DNA of 64,000 nt from Massilia sp. Se16.2.3. Its GTDB lineage: Bacteria; Pseudomonadota; Gammaproteobacteria; Burkholderiales; Burkholderiaceae_D. The notes beneath the pieces were generated by a model. That model did no database searches and was not told the origin of the DNA. It worked only from the letters and a program-made list of their open reading frames with translations. The stretch is from positions 2,976,001 through 3,040,000 of the forward strand of contig NZ_CP050451.1 in NCBI RefSeq assembly GCF_014171595.1, read 5' to 3'. The translations under genes and the position numbers were made by a program. How positions within the stretch are numbered: the first letter of the stretch is position 1; the number at the start of each line of letters is the position of its first letter. Of the stretch, positions 46,597 through 56,769 are shown piece by piece.

Positions 46597-47331
46597 ATGA
46601 AGAATAAAATGATTTTCGGCTTCCACGCGGTGACCTCGCGGCTGCGCCACGAGGCCCAATCGGTGGAAGAGATCTTTGTCGACGCCGAGCGCAACGACGC
46701 CCGCATGAAGGCCCTGATCGCGAACGCGAAAGAGGCCGGCGTGCGCGTCATGCCGGTCGACGCCGCCCGTCTCGACAAGATCGTCGGCACCCGCCGCCAC
46801 CGGGGCGTGATCGCCTTTGCCAGCCAGCTGGCGCTGGCGCGCAACCTCGACGAGCTGCTCGATGCCATCGACGGCCCGCCGCTGCTGCTCATCCTCGACG
46901 GCATCACCGACCCGCACAACCTGGGCGCCTGCCTGCGCGTGGCCGACGGCGTTGGCGCGCATGCGGTCATCGTGCCGAAGGACCGCGCGGTTGGCCTGAA
47001 CGCCACCGCGGCGAAGGTCGCCAGCGGCGCCGCCGAGACGGTTCCCTACATCACGGTGACGAACCTGGCGCGCACCATGCGCGACCTGAAGGACCGCGGC
47101 ATCTGGCTGATCGGCACCTCCGACGATGCCGACAAGGGCCTCTACGAAGCCGACTTCACCGGCCCGACCGCGCTCGTCATGGGTTCCGAAGGCGAGGGCA
47201 TGCGCCGCCTCACCCGCGAAACCTGCGATTTACTGGTGTCCATCCCGATGTTTGGCTCGGTCGAGAGCCTGAACGTGTCGGTGGCGTCGGGCGTCTGCCT
47301 GTACGAGGCACGCCGCCAGCGCGGAGCCTGA
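46597..47331 (+). CDS. rlmB: RlmB, 23S rRNA 2'-O-methyltransferase (Gm2251)
   Basis: 244 residues. Starts [21 protein letters not shown]-family motifs are [20 protein letters not shown] (motif 1), VMGSEGEGM (motif 2) and [17 protein letters not shown] (motif 3), forming the trefoil knot that binds S-adenosylmethionine. The rnr-rlmB pair is a known conserved arrangement. A terminator follows. Confidence 0.96.
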   Translation: MKNKMIFGFHAVTSRLRHEAQSVEEIFVDAERNDARMKALIANAKEAGVRVMPVDAARLDKIVGTRRHRGVIAFASQLALARNLDELLDAIDGPPLLLILDGITDPHNLGACLRVADGVGAHAVIVPKDRAVGLNATAAKVASGAAETVPYITVTNLARTMRDLKDRGIWLIGTSDDADKGLYEADFTGPTALVMGSEGEGMRRLTRETCDLLVSIPMFGSVESLNVSVASGVCLYEARRQRGA

Positions 47332-47378
47332 ACGGGCTTGCGGAACCGGACCTTCCCGCGAGGTCCGATGCCTCCGGC

Positions 47379-47414
47379 AAATGGGCTGTCCGATTCTGTC
47401 GGCAGCCCATTTTT
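47379..47414 (+). terminator. intrinsic terminator after rlmB
   Basis: AAATGGGCTG pairs with CAGCCCATTT across a 14-base loop, ending in five T residues. Confidence 0.85.
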
Positions 47415-47575
47415 CGTTTTGGCGCCGTGAACATGGCATGCGGCCGTGCAAAATGTGGCCGGCACGCTACAGCCTGCTCATGCATGGCAAGTGTTGCGTA
47501 GGTGCAATTTGTGCCGCTGCCAGCGACGGATAATGGGTGCGCCTTGCCCCCCATTCCGACCCCGCTGGAGGAAAC

Positions 47576-49230
47576 ATGACTTCGCCTTGCTATCGCCCTT
47601 CAGGCCGCGTGCCGGCAGTGGCGTATCCGATCGCCTTCATCGTCTCCAGCGCACTGCTTCCGTTTGCGTGGCTGTACGCATGGCTGATCATCCATGCGCC
47701 TGTCGTCATCAAGGTGTTCATCGCCTTCGGCATGTCGTTCGCGATCGGCTGGCTGGTGAAATTCCTTGTTGCGCAGGGCAAGGTGCGCAATCCGGCCTGG
47801 GCCAGCCGCGCCGGCACCGTCCTGGGCCTGGCAGGCTGGTACCTCGGGTGGTGCGCGTGGGGAGCGCTGACGATGTGCGCACTCGGCCGGGAGGAGCTGG
47901 GCGTGATCGCCGGCCAGATATTCGTGAAGCTCGCCACGCAGCCGTGGTTGCTGTTCCGGCTTGCAGCCGACACTGTCCCCACCGGCACGACGAACCTGTC
48001 GGGCTGGCCGCTCAGCGGCATCTGGCTGGCCGGCGTCTGGCTGCTCGAACTTGCCATCCACCTGATGCTCCCGCCCTTGTTGGCACGCATGCGCGCGGAG
48101 GAGCCGTTCTGCGAAGCGACGAACGCCTGGGCCGAAAGAATCTTGGTCCGGCGCAGGTTCCATCCCGTCGACGCCGCCCGGACCTCGGCCTGGCTGGAAG
48201 CCGATCCCCAGGCCATCCGTGCCGTCCTGAGCCCGTCAGCGGCGGATGGGACCAAGAGCCACGCCGAGGTGATTCTTTACCGCGGCGGCGGGCTTGACGC
48301 CCATGTCTCGGTCACCAACGTGCATGTCAGTCTTGGCGAGAAAGGCCAGGTGAACAAACGGCGCGAAGCCGTGGTCGAGTACCTGCGCCTGCCGCACACG
48401 AACGTCGATGCGCTGGTCGGGGAGTTGCTTGGCCAGGCGCTGGGCGAGTTGGGCAGCGAAGCCGCTGCGGCACTGCCGGTAGCCCCGGGGCTTGCTGCTG
48501 CGCTCGCGCACCTGGAAGCGGGACGGCATGCCGAGGCAAGCGAGGCGGCGCTGCCGCATGTGGCCTCCGGCGATGTCGCCGTGCGCTCGGATGCGCGCAG
48601 GATCTGCGCGCTGGCCTGCTCGCGCCTCGGTCACTGGACGAGCGCGGCCCGCCATTTCGAGTCCCTGTTCGACGAGGAGCCGAGCGCCCACAATGCCCTG
48701 CAGCTGGCGACCACGACGGTCATGGCGGGCAGCTTGCAGGATGGCCTGGAGTGGATCGAGCAGGCCCTGGCGATCAATGCGCAATCCGGCGAATTGCCGC
48801 GCATGACGCTGCTGACGAGTTTCGTCACCGCCTTGAAACAGGCCGGACGCGCGGCTGAGGCGATGCCCTACGTCGACCAGATCCGCCTGGCCTACACCGA
48901 GCTCGGTTCGACCGACCCGACCGTCCTTTACGCGCGCTCGATGCCCTTCTTCAGCGCCTTCCTGGCCAACAGCCTCGGTTTCGTGCGCGCCGCGCTCGGG
49001 CCGGAGCAGGGCAGGCGCTGGTATGCCCACATGCTGCCGAGCCTGGACGCGGCCGGCAGGGCAGAGCTGGACGCATGGCTGGCCAGCGAATTCGGCCCGG
49101 CGCTCAGCCAGGCCGAGGACTGCGGCGGCGACGGGCGGCCGCACCGACCCACGCTTGCCCGGGAGGCCGGTGGCGCGCCGAATCGCCGGCGTCGAAATCG
49201 GTCCTGTCCAAGCGGCCCCGCGGCGGATAA
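47576..49230 (+). CDS. membrane protein with C-terminal TPR-like repeats, unrecognised, 3' end uncertain
   Basis: ATG at 47576 behind CTGGAGGAA. The N-terminal 190 residues hold about four membrane helices ([76 protein letters not shown]). A soluble domain ([46 protein letters not shown]) and a helical TPR-like region ([42 protein letters not shown]) follow. In its own frame there is no stop until inside cysE. A single missing base near 49130 would end it at 49230, before cysE, which I consider likely. Function unknown; the layout suggests a membrane-bound scaffold. Confidence 0.6.
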
Positions 49231-49265
49231 GCTACCATTGCCGCTGTTTTCATTCTGTCCTCATT

Positions 49266-50001
49266 ATGTTTTACTCGTTGCGCGAAGATATCAACAGCAT
49301 CATCGAACGCGACCCGGCCGCCCGCAACGGCTGGGAAGTGCTCACCTGCTATCCCGGCCTGCATGCGATCGTCCTGCACCGCTGGGCACACGCATGCTGG
49401 CGCATGAACCTGAAATGGCTGGGACGCTTCCTGTCCTACCTGGCGCGCGTCGTTACCGGCATCGAAATCCACCCGGGCGCCACCATCGGCCGGCGCGTCT
49501 TCATCGACCACGGCTTCGGCGTCGTCATCGGCGAGACCGCCGTCGTCGGCGACGACTGCACCATCTACCAGGGCGTGACCCGGGCGGCACGACGCTCACC
49601 GCCGGCACCAAGCGCCACCCGACGCTCGAGCGCGGCGTGATCGTCGGCGCCGGCGCCCGGTGCTGGGCGCCTTCACGGTGGGCGAATTCGCCAAGATCGG
49701 CTCGAATGCCGTCGTCGTGAAACCCCTGCCGGCCGGCGCCACCGCGGTGGGCAACCCGGCCCACATCATCCGCAAGGAAGACCAGTCGAGGAGTGCACGC
49801 ATGTTCGCCGCCTATGGTGTCACGCCCAACGGCGACGATCCGCTCTCGAAAGCCCTGCGCGGCCTGATCGACCACGTCGCGCGCCAGGACGAGCAGCTCG
49901 AACGCCTGACGGCCACCATCCAGGCCGCCGGCATCGCCTGTCCGAACATGCGCGAGGGTGATAAACTCGATTCCGCCGAACTGAACCGGCTGGTCGACTG
50001 A
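49266..50001 (+). CDS. cysE: CysE, serine O-acetyltransferase, two frameshifts
   Basis: Starts [26 protein letters not shown] at 49266. The left-handed beta-helix follows: [40 protein letters not shown]. The frame then breaks at 49581 (inserting T in CCC^GGG restores [17 protein letters not shown]) and at 49658 (inserting A in CCC^GG restores [23 protein letters not shown]). Repaired length is 245 residues, normal for SAT. It makes O-acetylserine, the precursor of cysteine, from serine and acetyl-CoA. The yceH-like gene follows 8 bases after the stop. Confidence 0.93.
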
Positions 50002-50009
50002 GGAAATCC

Positions 50010-50719
50010 ATGACTGACGAATCCATGAGCGCGGCGGCGGGCGATGCCGCCAATGCCGCCAATGCCGGCGCGAACGTGCTGGACCCATTCGAGATCCGCG
50101 TGCTCGCGGTGCTGGCCGAGAAAGAGGCGCTCACGCCCGACAACTATCCGATGACGCTCAACGCCATCGTCAACGGCTGCAACCAGCTTTCCAGCCGCGA
50201 TCCGGTCATGCAGCTGGGCGAAGATACCGTGCAGGACACGCTGCAGCGCCTGACCGAGCGGCGCCTGGTGAACGCCGTGAGCGCGGCCGGCGCGCGCGTC
50301 ATCAAGTACGAGCACCGCATGCGCATCAAGTGGACGCTCGAGCAGGACAAGGTGGCGGTACTCACCGTGCTGATGCTGCGCGGCCTGCAGACGGCCGGCG
50401 AAATCCGCACCCGCAGCGGGCGCCTGCACGAATTCAGGACGGTGGCCGAGGTCGAGGCCACGCTGCAGTTTTGATCGACAAATACCCGCCGCTCGTGGCC
50501 AGGCTCGAGCGCGCCCCCGGCACCAAGGAATCGCGCTATGGCCAGCTGCTCGGCGGCGAAATCTCCGCCGCGCGCGACGACTCCGCCTTTGGCGCCGCGG
50601 CGCCTGCTGCTGCGCCCGGCAGCCGCATCGGCCAGCTGGAAGCAGAAGTCGCCGGGCTGCGCGGTGAAATCGCCGAGCTCAAGGCACAGTTCGAAGCCTT
50701 CCGCCAGCAGTTCCAGTAA
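50010..50719 (+). CDS. YceH/UPF0502 (DUF480) family protein, one frameshift
   Basis: Winged-helix DUF480 features: DPFEIRVLAVLAEKEALTPDNYPMTLNAIV-type start (residues 24-55), NGCNQLSSRDPVM, LMLRGLQTAGEIRTRSGRLHEF. The frame breaks at about 50470; one more T in CAGTTTTG restores LIDKYPPLVARLERAPGTKESRY and a C-terminal coiled coil (RIGQLEAEVAGLRGEIAELK). Repaired length is 236 residues. DUF480 proteins carry two winged-helix modules and probably bind DNA; the biological role is not established. Eight bases after cysE, so probably co-transcribed. Confidence 0.88.
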
Positions 50720-50734
50720 GCGGCGCTCCCCGCG

Positions 50735-51605
50735 TCAGCGCCCGGGGCGCTTGTCGGCCGCGGCCATCACCTTCTCGACGGCGGCGATCACGAGTTCCGG
50801 TTCTTCGAGCTCGATATTGTGGCCGCTGCGCGCCGTCAGCACTTGCGAGCCGTCGCTGAACTGGCGCAGGAAGTTTGCGTGCAGGCCCTGCTTGATCGCC
50901 ACCGCTTGCGGGGCCTGGACGAAGAACTCGGGCTTCTCGGTCTGCTGCACCGAGGTCAGCACCACGGTCGGCACGTCCGGCAGCTTGCCTGCCAGCGCCA
51001 GCTTGCCGCTATCGAGCACGGGCTGCAGCAACCTCAATTCCGCCTGAAACCTGGCCGGGACAATGGCTGCGAACTGGCGGTCGTCGTTTGCGGCGCGTTC
51101 CGCGTCGAGCTTGCGCAAGGCTGGATTCAATCCCTCGTCGCTCGGGTCGACCAGCACCATGCCCGCCACCTGCTCCGGATGGCGCGCGGCGTAGCTGCGC
51201 ACCAGCAGGCCGCCGTAGGAGTGGCCGACGAGGATGAAGGGCGGCGCCAGCTTCGCCGCTGCGACCAGCTGTTCCAGTTCCACGCTGTTCTGTTCGATGG
51301 TGCGCGGTTCCGGCCGCGCCTCCGAGCCGCCATGGCCGGCGCGCGAATAGGTGAAGACGCGCGCCTTGCCGGCCAGCGCAGGCGCCACCTTGCGCCAGGC
51401 GCGCAGGTCGGTGCCGAAGCCGGATTCGAAGATCACGGTGTAGCGGCCGCTGCCCGCGGTGGCGACCTGCGCCACGGTAGCTGGCGCCTGCCGCGGCGAC
51501 CTGCTGGCTTGACGTCGGCAGCGCCGCCGGCGGCGTGGTCTGGGCCTGCGCCATGCAGGAGCACAAGGCCAGGACGCAAAAAAGCCTGCGATGCATGAAT
51601 GTCAT
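50735..51605 (-). CDS. exported alpha/beta hydrolase, one frameshift
   Basis: Start at 51605 gives a signal peptide (MHRRLFCVLALCSCMAQAQ). The frame changes near 51485 and continues with GRYTVIFESGFGTDLRAW, YSRAGHGGSEARP, the nucleophile elbow LVGHSYGGLLVRSYA and the catalytic His in SGHNIELEEPE. This is a lipase/esterase-type alpha/beta hydrolase acting in the periplasm or outside the cell; the substrate is unknown. Convergent with the yceH-like gene. Confidence 0.8.
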
Positions 51606-51729
51606 ATCGTCTCGATTGTGTGGGAGGGGAGAGCGGCGGGAGCGCGGCGAGTCGCCGCGGTCCGCCAGGTGCCCCCACCGGATGGGCGGGGGCGGGAAGC
51701 GCACATCGCCGGGATGTGCGCGGGGAAGA

Positions 51730-52716
51730 TCAGCCTTCGTCGCGCCAGCGGCGCAGGCGAATCGCACCGGCGATCATCGCCACCCCTGCCACCACGCCCG
51801 CCCACAGGTCCGGCTGGGCCAGGGTCTTCCAGGAGTAGGCCAGGATGCCCAGCATGTCCGCGCCATGGTCGCCGCGCGGCAGTGCCGAACCCGCGTCCAT
51901 CAGCCAGGTGCCCGGCACCAGTCCGAACAGGCAGATCTCGATGACCTGGTCCACCAGCCAGTCGGCGTTGATGGTGGTGCCGGAATACATGCCCAGCAGG
52001 TAGTCGAGCCACTTGAGCAGGACCGCCGTCATCAGCGGCACGCCGACCGCCCACAGGAACACCTTCGACTTCGCCCAGCTCGACACCAGCATCAGCCAGC
52101 CGGCAGTCGGCAGCGCCCACAGCACGTAGACAGGCACCATCGCCACCAGGTACAGCGGCGTCAGGTAGAGCTTGGGGTTGGTCAGCACGGCGCCGAACAG
52201 GTGCAGGCCGTGGTAGCTCGCCGCCAGGCCGGCCAGCAGCAGGATCACGAGCGAGGTCACGACCGCGATGCCGATGCTGATCAGGGGCGCCGCCACCAGC
52301 ACCGTGGCCAGTTTCGACAGCACGGTCTGGGTGTCCGATATCGGCAGCGACTTCCAGAACAGGATGCTGCGGTCGCGCCGGTCGTCGTAGAGCGCGGCCA
52401 GGCAGTAGAAGAAGGCGACCACCGGCAGCACCACCAGGATCGGGGCGCCGACCGCGACGTAATTGCCCGCGGCCGTGTCCGCGATCTGCTCGCGCACGAC
52501 GGACGTGATGGCCTCGCCGGCGTGCGACCCGTGCACCTTCGCATTGCCAATGGAAATGGTGACGTCGTCCCCGGCCATCTTGCCGCTGGCGATGCCGTAG
52601 CCGACGACACCGCCGATCAGCACCACCATGATGATGGCGGCGATGAGCGGCGCCCAGACGAAGCCGCCCTTGTGCTCCCAGAACTCGCGGCGGAGCAGCC
52701 ATTTCATCGTATTCAT
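51730..52716 (-). CDS. ABC-2 type transporter permease
   Basis: 328 residues with six or more membrane helices (LIAAIIMVVLIGGVVGYGI, PILVVLPVVAFFYCLAALY, VVTSLVILLLAGLAAS and others). The segment DDRRDRSILFWKSLPISDTQTVLSK after the second helix is typical of ABC-2 permeases of the YtrC/NatB type. It overlaps the ATPase gene by four bases and ends the GntR-ATPase-permease operon. Substrate unknown; related systems respond to cell-wall antibiotics. Confidence 0.85.
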   Translation of the reverse strand: MNTMKWLLRREFWEHKGGFVWAPLIAAIIMVVLIGGVVGYGIASGKMAGDDVTISIGNAKVHGSHAGEAITSVVREQIADTAAGNYVAVGAPILVVLPVVAFFYCLAALYDDRRDRSILFWKSLPISDTQTVLSKLATVLVAAPLISIGIAVVTSLVILLLAGLAASYHGLHLFGAVLTNPKLYLTPLYLVAMVPVYVLWALPTAGWLMLVSSWAKSKVFLWAVGVPLMTAVLLKWLDYLLGMYSGTTINADWLVDQVIEICLFGLVPGTWLMDAGSALPRGDHGADMLGILAYSWKTLAQPDLWAGVVAGVAMIAGAIRLRRWRDEG

Positions 52717-53585
52717 GCGTAGGTTCCTTTCATCGTTGCCACAAACAGGTCGGCCACGCTCGGGTTGCGGGTCTCGCCCAGGGCTGCCAGCTGGGCGCGC
52801 GACACGCCGCCGGCACGTGCCGAATCGAACAGCATCACCGACTTGCCGAACACGGTGCGCTGGTCCAGCGGCTGCAAGGCGTTGGCGGCGGTGACCTTGT
52901 CGGCGGCGACCATCACTTCCACATAGCGCTCGCCGACTTCGTCCATCGAAGCGGCCAGCACGATCTTGCCGTCGCGGATGAAGAGCAGGTCGGTCAGGAT
53001 GTGCTCGACTTCTTCCACCTGGTGGGTGGTGATGACGATGGTCTTGTTCTCGTCAAAATAGTCCTCGAGCAAGTTCTGGTAGAACTGCTTGCGGTAGATG
53101 ATGTCCAGTCCAAGCGTCGGTTCGTCGAGCACGAGGAGCTTGGCGTCGATGGCCATGACGAGCGCCAGGTGCAGCTGCACGATCATGCCCTTCGACATTT
53201 CCTTGACCTTCATGGTCGGGGTCAGGCGGGTGTTGGCGATATAGCGTTCGGCGCGGGCGCGGTCGAAGCGCGGATGCACGCCGGCCACGAAGTCGATCGC
53301 ATCCATCACCCGCAGCCAGCGCGGCAGGATGGCCACGTCGGCGATGAAGCAGACGTCCTGCATCAGGGCGTCGCGCTGGGTGCGCGGGTCCAGTCCCATC
53401 ACCGACAGTTCGCCGTCGAAGGGCACCAGGCCCAGCGCCGCCTTCAGGGTGGTGGTCTTGCCGGAACCGTTGGGGCCGATCAGGCCGACGATGCGCCCGG
53501 CCGGGATCTCGAAGTCGATGTTGTCGATGGCGGTGCGCTTGCCGTAGCGCTTGGACAGGCCGCGGGCGGAAATGACGGCGCTCAT
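52713..53585 (-). CDS. ABC transporter ATP-binding protein (YtrB-like)
   Basis: 290 residues from the ATG at 53585, which overlaps the regulator stop (ATGA). Walker A GPNGSGKTTT, Q-loop region, signature MSKGMIVQLHL (the S-x-G-M variant common in GntR-linked ABC systems), Walker B KLLVLDEPTLGLD and the switch His in VITTHQVEEVE are all present. It powers the downstream permease. Confidence 0.93.
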   Translation of the reverse strand: MSAVISARGLSKRYGKRTAIDNIDFEIPAGRIVGLIGPNGSGKTTTLKAALGLVPFDGELSVMGLDPRTQRDALMQDVCFIADVAILPRWLRVMDAIDFVAGVHPRFDRARAERYIANTRLTPTMKVKEMSKGMIVQLHLALVMAIDAKLLVLDEPTLGLDIIYRKQFYQNLLEDYFDENKTIVITTHQVEEVEHILTDLLFIRDGKIVLAASMDEVGERYVEVMVAADKVTAANALQPLDQRTVFGKSVMLFDSARAGGVSRAQLAALGETRNPSVADLFVATMKGTYA

Positions 53586-53950
53586 GCCGATCCTCCCGGC
53601 TGCGCAGTGTGCAGCAACTGTTCGATGTTCAGGCCCAGCAGGCGGATGCGTTCCACCATGGCCGGCCATTCTTCGCGCAGGAAGCGCTCGCGTTCGCTTG
53701 CAAGCAGTTTCTCGCTCGCTCCTTCAGTGACATACATGCCTATCCCCCTTCGTTTTTCTACTAGGTTTTCGTCCACCAATTCCTGGTATGCCTTGGATAC
53801 GGTGATCGGGTTCAGTTGGTACTCGGCCGCGACCTGGCGAACCGAGGGCAGGGCGTCGCCTGCCTTCAGGACGCCGTCGAGCATCATGCCGATGACGCGG
53901 TCCTTGAGCTGGCGGTAAATGGGTGCGTTGTCGTTCCAGCCGATATTCAT
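53582..53950 (-). CDS. GntR-family regulator, YtrA subfamily
   Basis: 122 residues from the ATG at 53950, preceded by AGGAGG. Winged-helix domain NAPIYRQLKDRVIGMMLDG, LPSVRQVAAEYQLNPITVSKAYQELVDENLVEKRRG-type (residues 35-70), then a short C-terminal helix (FLREEWPAMVERIRLLGL) rather than a ligand-binding domain. That short architecture defines YtrA regulators, which normally repress their own ABC-transporter operon. A candidate operator is at 54025. Confidence 0.93.
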   Translation of the reverse strand: MNIGWNDNAPIYRQLKDRVIGMMLDGVLKAGDALPSVRQVAAEYQLNPITVSKAYQELVDENLVEKRRGIGMYVTEGASEKLLASERERFLREEWPAMVERIRLLGLNIEQLLHTAQPGGSA

Positions 53951-54024
53951 CGCCGGTCCTCCTGTCGTCTCGTCCTTGCGGCGTGTAAGCGCATCGCTGT
54001 CTCCTGTGGTGGGTATCGCTGTGG

Positions 54025-54044
54025 TGTTGTAGTGAACTATAACA
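54025..54044. promoter_or_regulatory. inverted repeat, candidate YtrA/GntR operator
   Basis: TGTTGTAGT and ACTATAACA flank a GA centre; the arms match except one base. It lies 75-94 bases upstream of the regulator ATG, and the minus-strand TATAGT inside it could be the operon's -10. The position fits autorepression. Confidence 0.5.
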
Positions 54045-54317
54045 GCGCCACTCTTTACAGCAGCCGCAACGCGACGAACTGCAGGAAAACGGACATGGAC
54101 GGTCGAAATTCGCTGCCGGGACGAAACGCAAGCGCTCCTGACAACGCTTTCAATGTCTTGCATCAGGACTCGATCATGTTCCGGATAACAACAAGCCATT
54201 ATGGTCGATTTTTCCACTGGAAAACTCACCAAGGATTGCATGCCCCGTACAGCGCGCAAATGGCAGCTCATCAATAGAAATATTCAATCGATTTTGCGCG
54301 CACGATTGGACACACAT

Positions 54318-54346
54318 TTGTCATTTTTATATTTCTCTTTTACTAT
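54318..54346 (+). promoter_or_regulatory. candidate sigma-70 promoter of the NHL-repeat lipoprotein
   Basis: TTGTCA (5 of 6 to consensus) and TACTAT with a 17-base spacer, in an AT-rich stretch 53 bases before the start codon. Confidence 0.5.
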
Positions 54347-54398
54347 TTTTTCCAGTAGGAACAGCGCACGTTGCGCCGTCCGGAAAGCGGAGAAAAGA

Positions 54399-56606
54399 AT
54401 GATCATGAAGCGAACAATGAAGCCCATCGAATTTGCAGTCGCCACGGTACTGCTCGGCCTGTTGGGTGGTTGCGGCGGTGGTGGTGGTGGTGGTGGTGGC
54501 GGTGGTGGTGGCGGTACGACCCCGCCACCACCGGTCGCGACCGACTTCACCCGGGCGGTACCGTCAGCGGCCTCGACCAGGGCGCCAGCGTGACCCTGGC
54601 CAACGGCGGCGAGACCCTGCCGGGCCTCGCCAACGGTATATTCACCTTCCCCACCAAGCTCAAGGCTGGCGCCACGTACAACGTCACGGCGACGCCGCCG
54701 GCCGGCTACACCTGCAAGGTCAGCAACGGCGCGGGCACGATGGGCAGCGCCAACAACACCTCGACCGCGGTTGCCTGCGCACCGGTGCAGCTGGCCGGCG
54801 CCATCACCGCCCTGCAGGAACCGCAGGGTGTGACCGGCGACGCCAATGGCAACCTGTACGTCGTCGACGGCGGCCCGAACGCGGTCCTGAAGATTGCGCC
54901 TAACGGCACCGTGACCACGCTGGCCGGCGGCACCGCCAAGCCTGGCTACGCCGACGGTCCGGGCGCCACCGCGCGCTTCCGCTTCCGCCTCGGCAGCGAC
55001 GTGCTGGTCGATCCGCAAGGCACCCTGTTCGTCTCCGACGAGTGCAACGGCATGATCCGCAAGATCGCCGCCGACGGCACCGTGTCGACCCTGGCCGGTT
55101 CCGGCACGACCCTGTGCAACAACGTCAACCCGGGCGCCATCGGCACCGGCAGCGCCGACGGTGTCGGTACCGCCGCCAAGTTCGAGCGTCCGAACCGCAT
55201 GGTGTCCGACGGCGCCGGCGGCGTGATCGTGATCGATTCGCTGGCCCGCGCCTCGGTGCGCCTGGTGAACGCGAACGGCACCGTGACCACCCGTAGCTGG
55301 CCTGTTCCGGTCGGCCTGAACGCTGCTCCGACCTTCTATGCGCTGGCACGCGGCCTGGACGGCACGCTGTACTTCTCCGACTTTGAAAGCCGCATCTGGA
55401 AAGACGTCGGCGGCACCCTGCAACTGTTCGCGGGCGGCGCGGTCGGCATCGGCTCGCAGGACGGTACCGGCGCCGGCGCGCGCTTCTCCGCCATCACCGA
55501 CATGGTGGTCGCGCCAACCGGCGACCTGTACGTCGGCGACTTCGCGATGGTGCGCAAGGTGACCACGGCCGGGGTCGTCACGACCGTTGCCGGCAGCCCG
55601 ACGCGCGGCTTCGCCGACGGCCAGGGCACGGCCGCACGCTTCAGCTCGATCCGTTCGATCGGCCTGGACGGCGCCAACCTGATCGTGGTCGACAATGACC
55701 AGAACAACCTGCGCCGCGTAGGCATGGACGGCACCGTGACGACCCTGTCGGCAACCCCGGCACTGCGCGGCTCGCAGGACGGCACCGGCGCGGCAGCCCG
55801 CTTCAACTGGCACACCTCGCTGGCAGCAGACACGGACCGGCAACGTCTACATGGTCGACAGCATCACCCACGTCGTGCGCAAGACGACGCCGGACGGTGT
55901 CGTGAGCACCATCGCCGGCAAGTCGGGCGTGGCAGGCGGCGCGGATGGCGCGGCGGCTAGCGCCACCTTCAACAGCCCGCGTGCCATCGCGGCAGGCAAG
56001 GACGGCTCGCTGTGGGTGGCCCAGGCGACGGGCCTGCGCCGTATCCTGAACGGCACGGTCAGCACCGTCGACCCGGCCATCTCGGCAACCAATGTCGCGG
56101 TCGACCCGGACGGCAACGCCATCGTCGTCTCGAACGGCCTGGTGCAGCGCGTGACCCCGCTTGGTGCCAAAACCGTGCTGGCAACCGCGGCGCAGGTGGC
56201 GACCCTGGTCGGCCAGCCGACCGTCAACTTCGCGCCGCAGGCCGTGGCCGTGAACGCCGCCGGCGACGTCTTCGTCTCCGACACCGGCACCGTGGCTGTC
56301 TACCGCATCACCAAGGCTGGCGTGCTGAGCGTGTTCGCCGGCACCCCGCTGAACGAAAAGGGCGATGTCGACGGTCCGGTGGGTACGGGCACGCTGGGCT
56401 TCTACGAGGTCGAATACATGACCATCGACGAAGCGGGCAACCTCTACCTGAGCGGCCAGGGCAGCGTGCGCAAGATCAGCCCGGCCGGCGTGCTGTCGAC
56501 GCCTGACTACGGCTGGGGCAAGACGGTCATCGGTGCCGTCGCCTACTCGGGCGGCAAGCTGTACGGCATGACCCGCTACGCGCTGCTGCAGTCCTACCTG
56601 CCGTAA
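54399..56606 (+). CDS. NHL-repeat lipoprotein with poly-glycine linker, two frameshifts
   Basis: ATG at 54399 with GCGGAG upstream. Signal peptide with lipobox LLGGC followed by 14 glycines and a TTPPPP linker. The frame breaks at 54552 (inserting T in CCC^GGG restores FTLGGTVSGLDQGASVTL) and at about 55833 (one G too many), giving 735 residues. After a small beta domain (TVSGL...VSNGAGTM) come repeated NHL-type blades such as QGVTGDANGNLYVVDGGPNAVLKI, DGTVSTLAG and LVDPQGTLFVSDECN, which form a beta-propeller. Such lipoproteins act in protein or glycan binding at the surface; the ligand is unknown. Confidence 0.82.
54474..54515 (+). repeat. GGT/GGC triplet run coding 14 glycines
   Basis: Fourteen consecutive glycine codons, mostly GGT, directly after the lipidated cysteine. 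Copy number may vary without breaking the frame, changing the tether length. Confidence 0.85.
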
Positions 56607-56628
56607 TCCTGCAGGGTAAGTAGTCCGG

Positions 56629-56676
56629 CCTTCGGGGGAGTGGCGTGCAGGCGCCGCTCCCCCGAAGGTTTTTTTT
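56629..56676 (+). terminator. intrinsic terminator after the NHL-repeat gene
   Basis: Twelve-base stem CCTTCGGGGGAG / CTCCCCCGAAGG followed by eight T residues. Confidence 0.93.
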
Positions 56677-56769
56677 CGCCTGTAGCGCCGGTTTTGATCG
56701 GGCGAGCGCAGGCGGCGCCAGGGCCGCTGGCTGCCGGGCTCGCTTTACCGCAAGTCTTGCTCGGGTGGT

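Larger units (their letters stand above)
53951..54398. other. divergent intergenic region between the GntR operon and the NHL-repeat gene
   Basis: Contains a candidate GntR operator (54025-54044) and a candidate promoter for the NHL-repeat lipoprotein (54318-54346). The part from 54150 to 54360 is AT-rich. No coding gene is supported. Confidence 0.5.

Noticed and set aside
43288..46962. Very long open frame antisense to rnr
   Set aside because: Overlaps the whole RNase R gene with catalytic motifs intact; composition is low complexity.
51730..53950. Possible bacitracin-type antibiotic exporter
   Set aside because: The GntR-ABC layout resembles the Ytr system, but there is no sequence feature that fixes the substrate, so only a generic ABC call is given.
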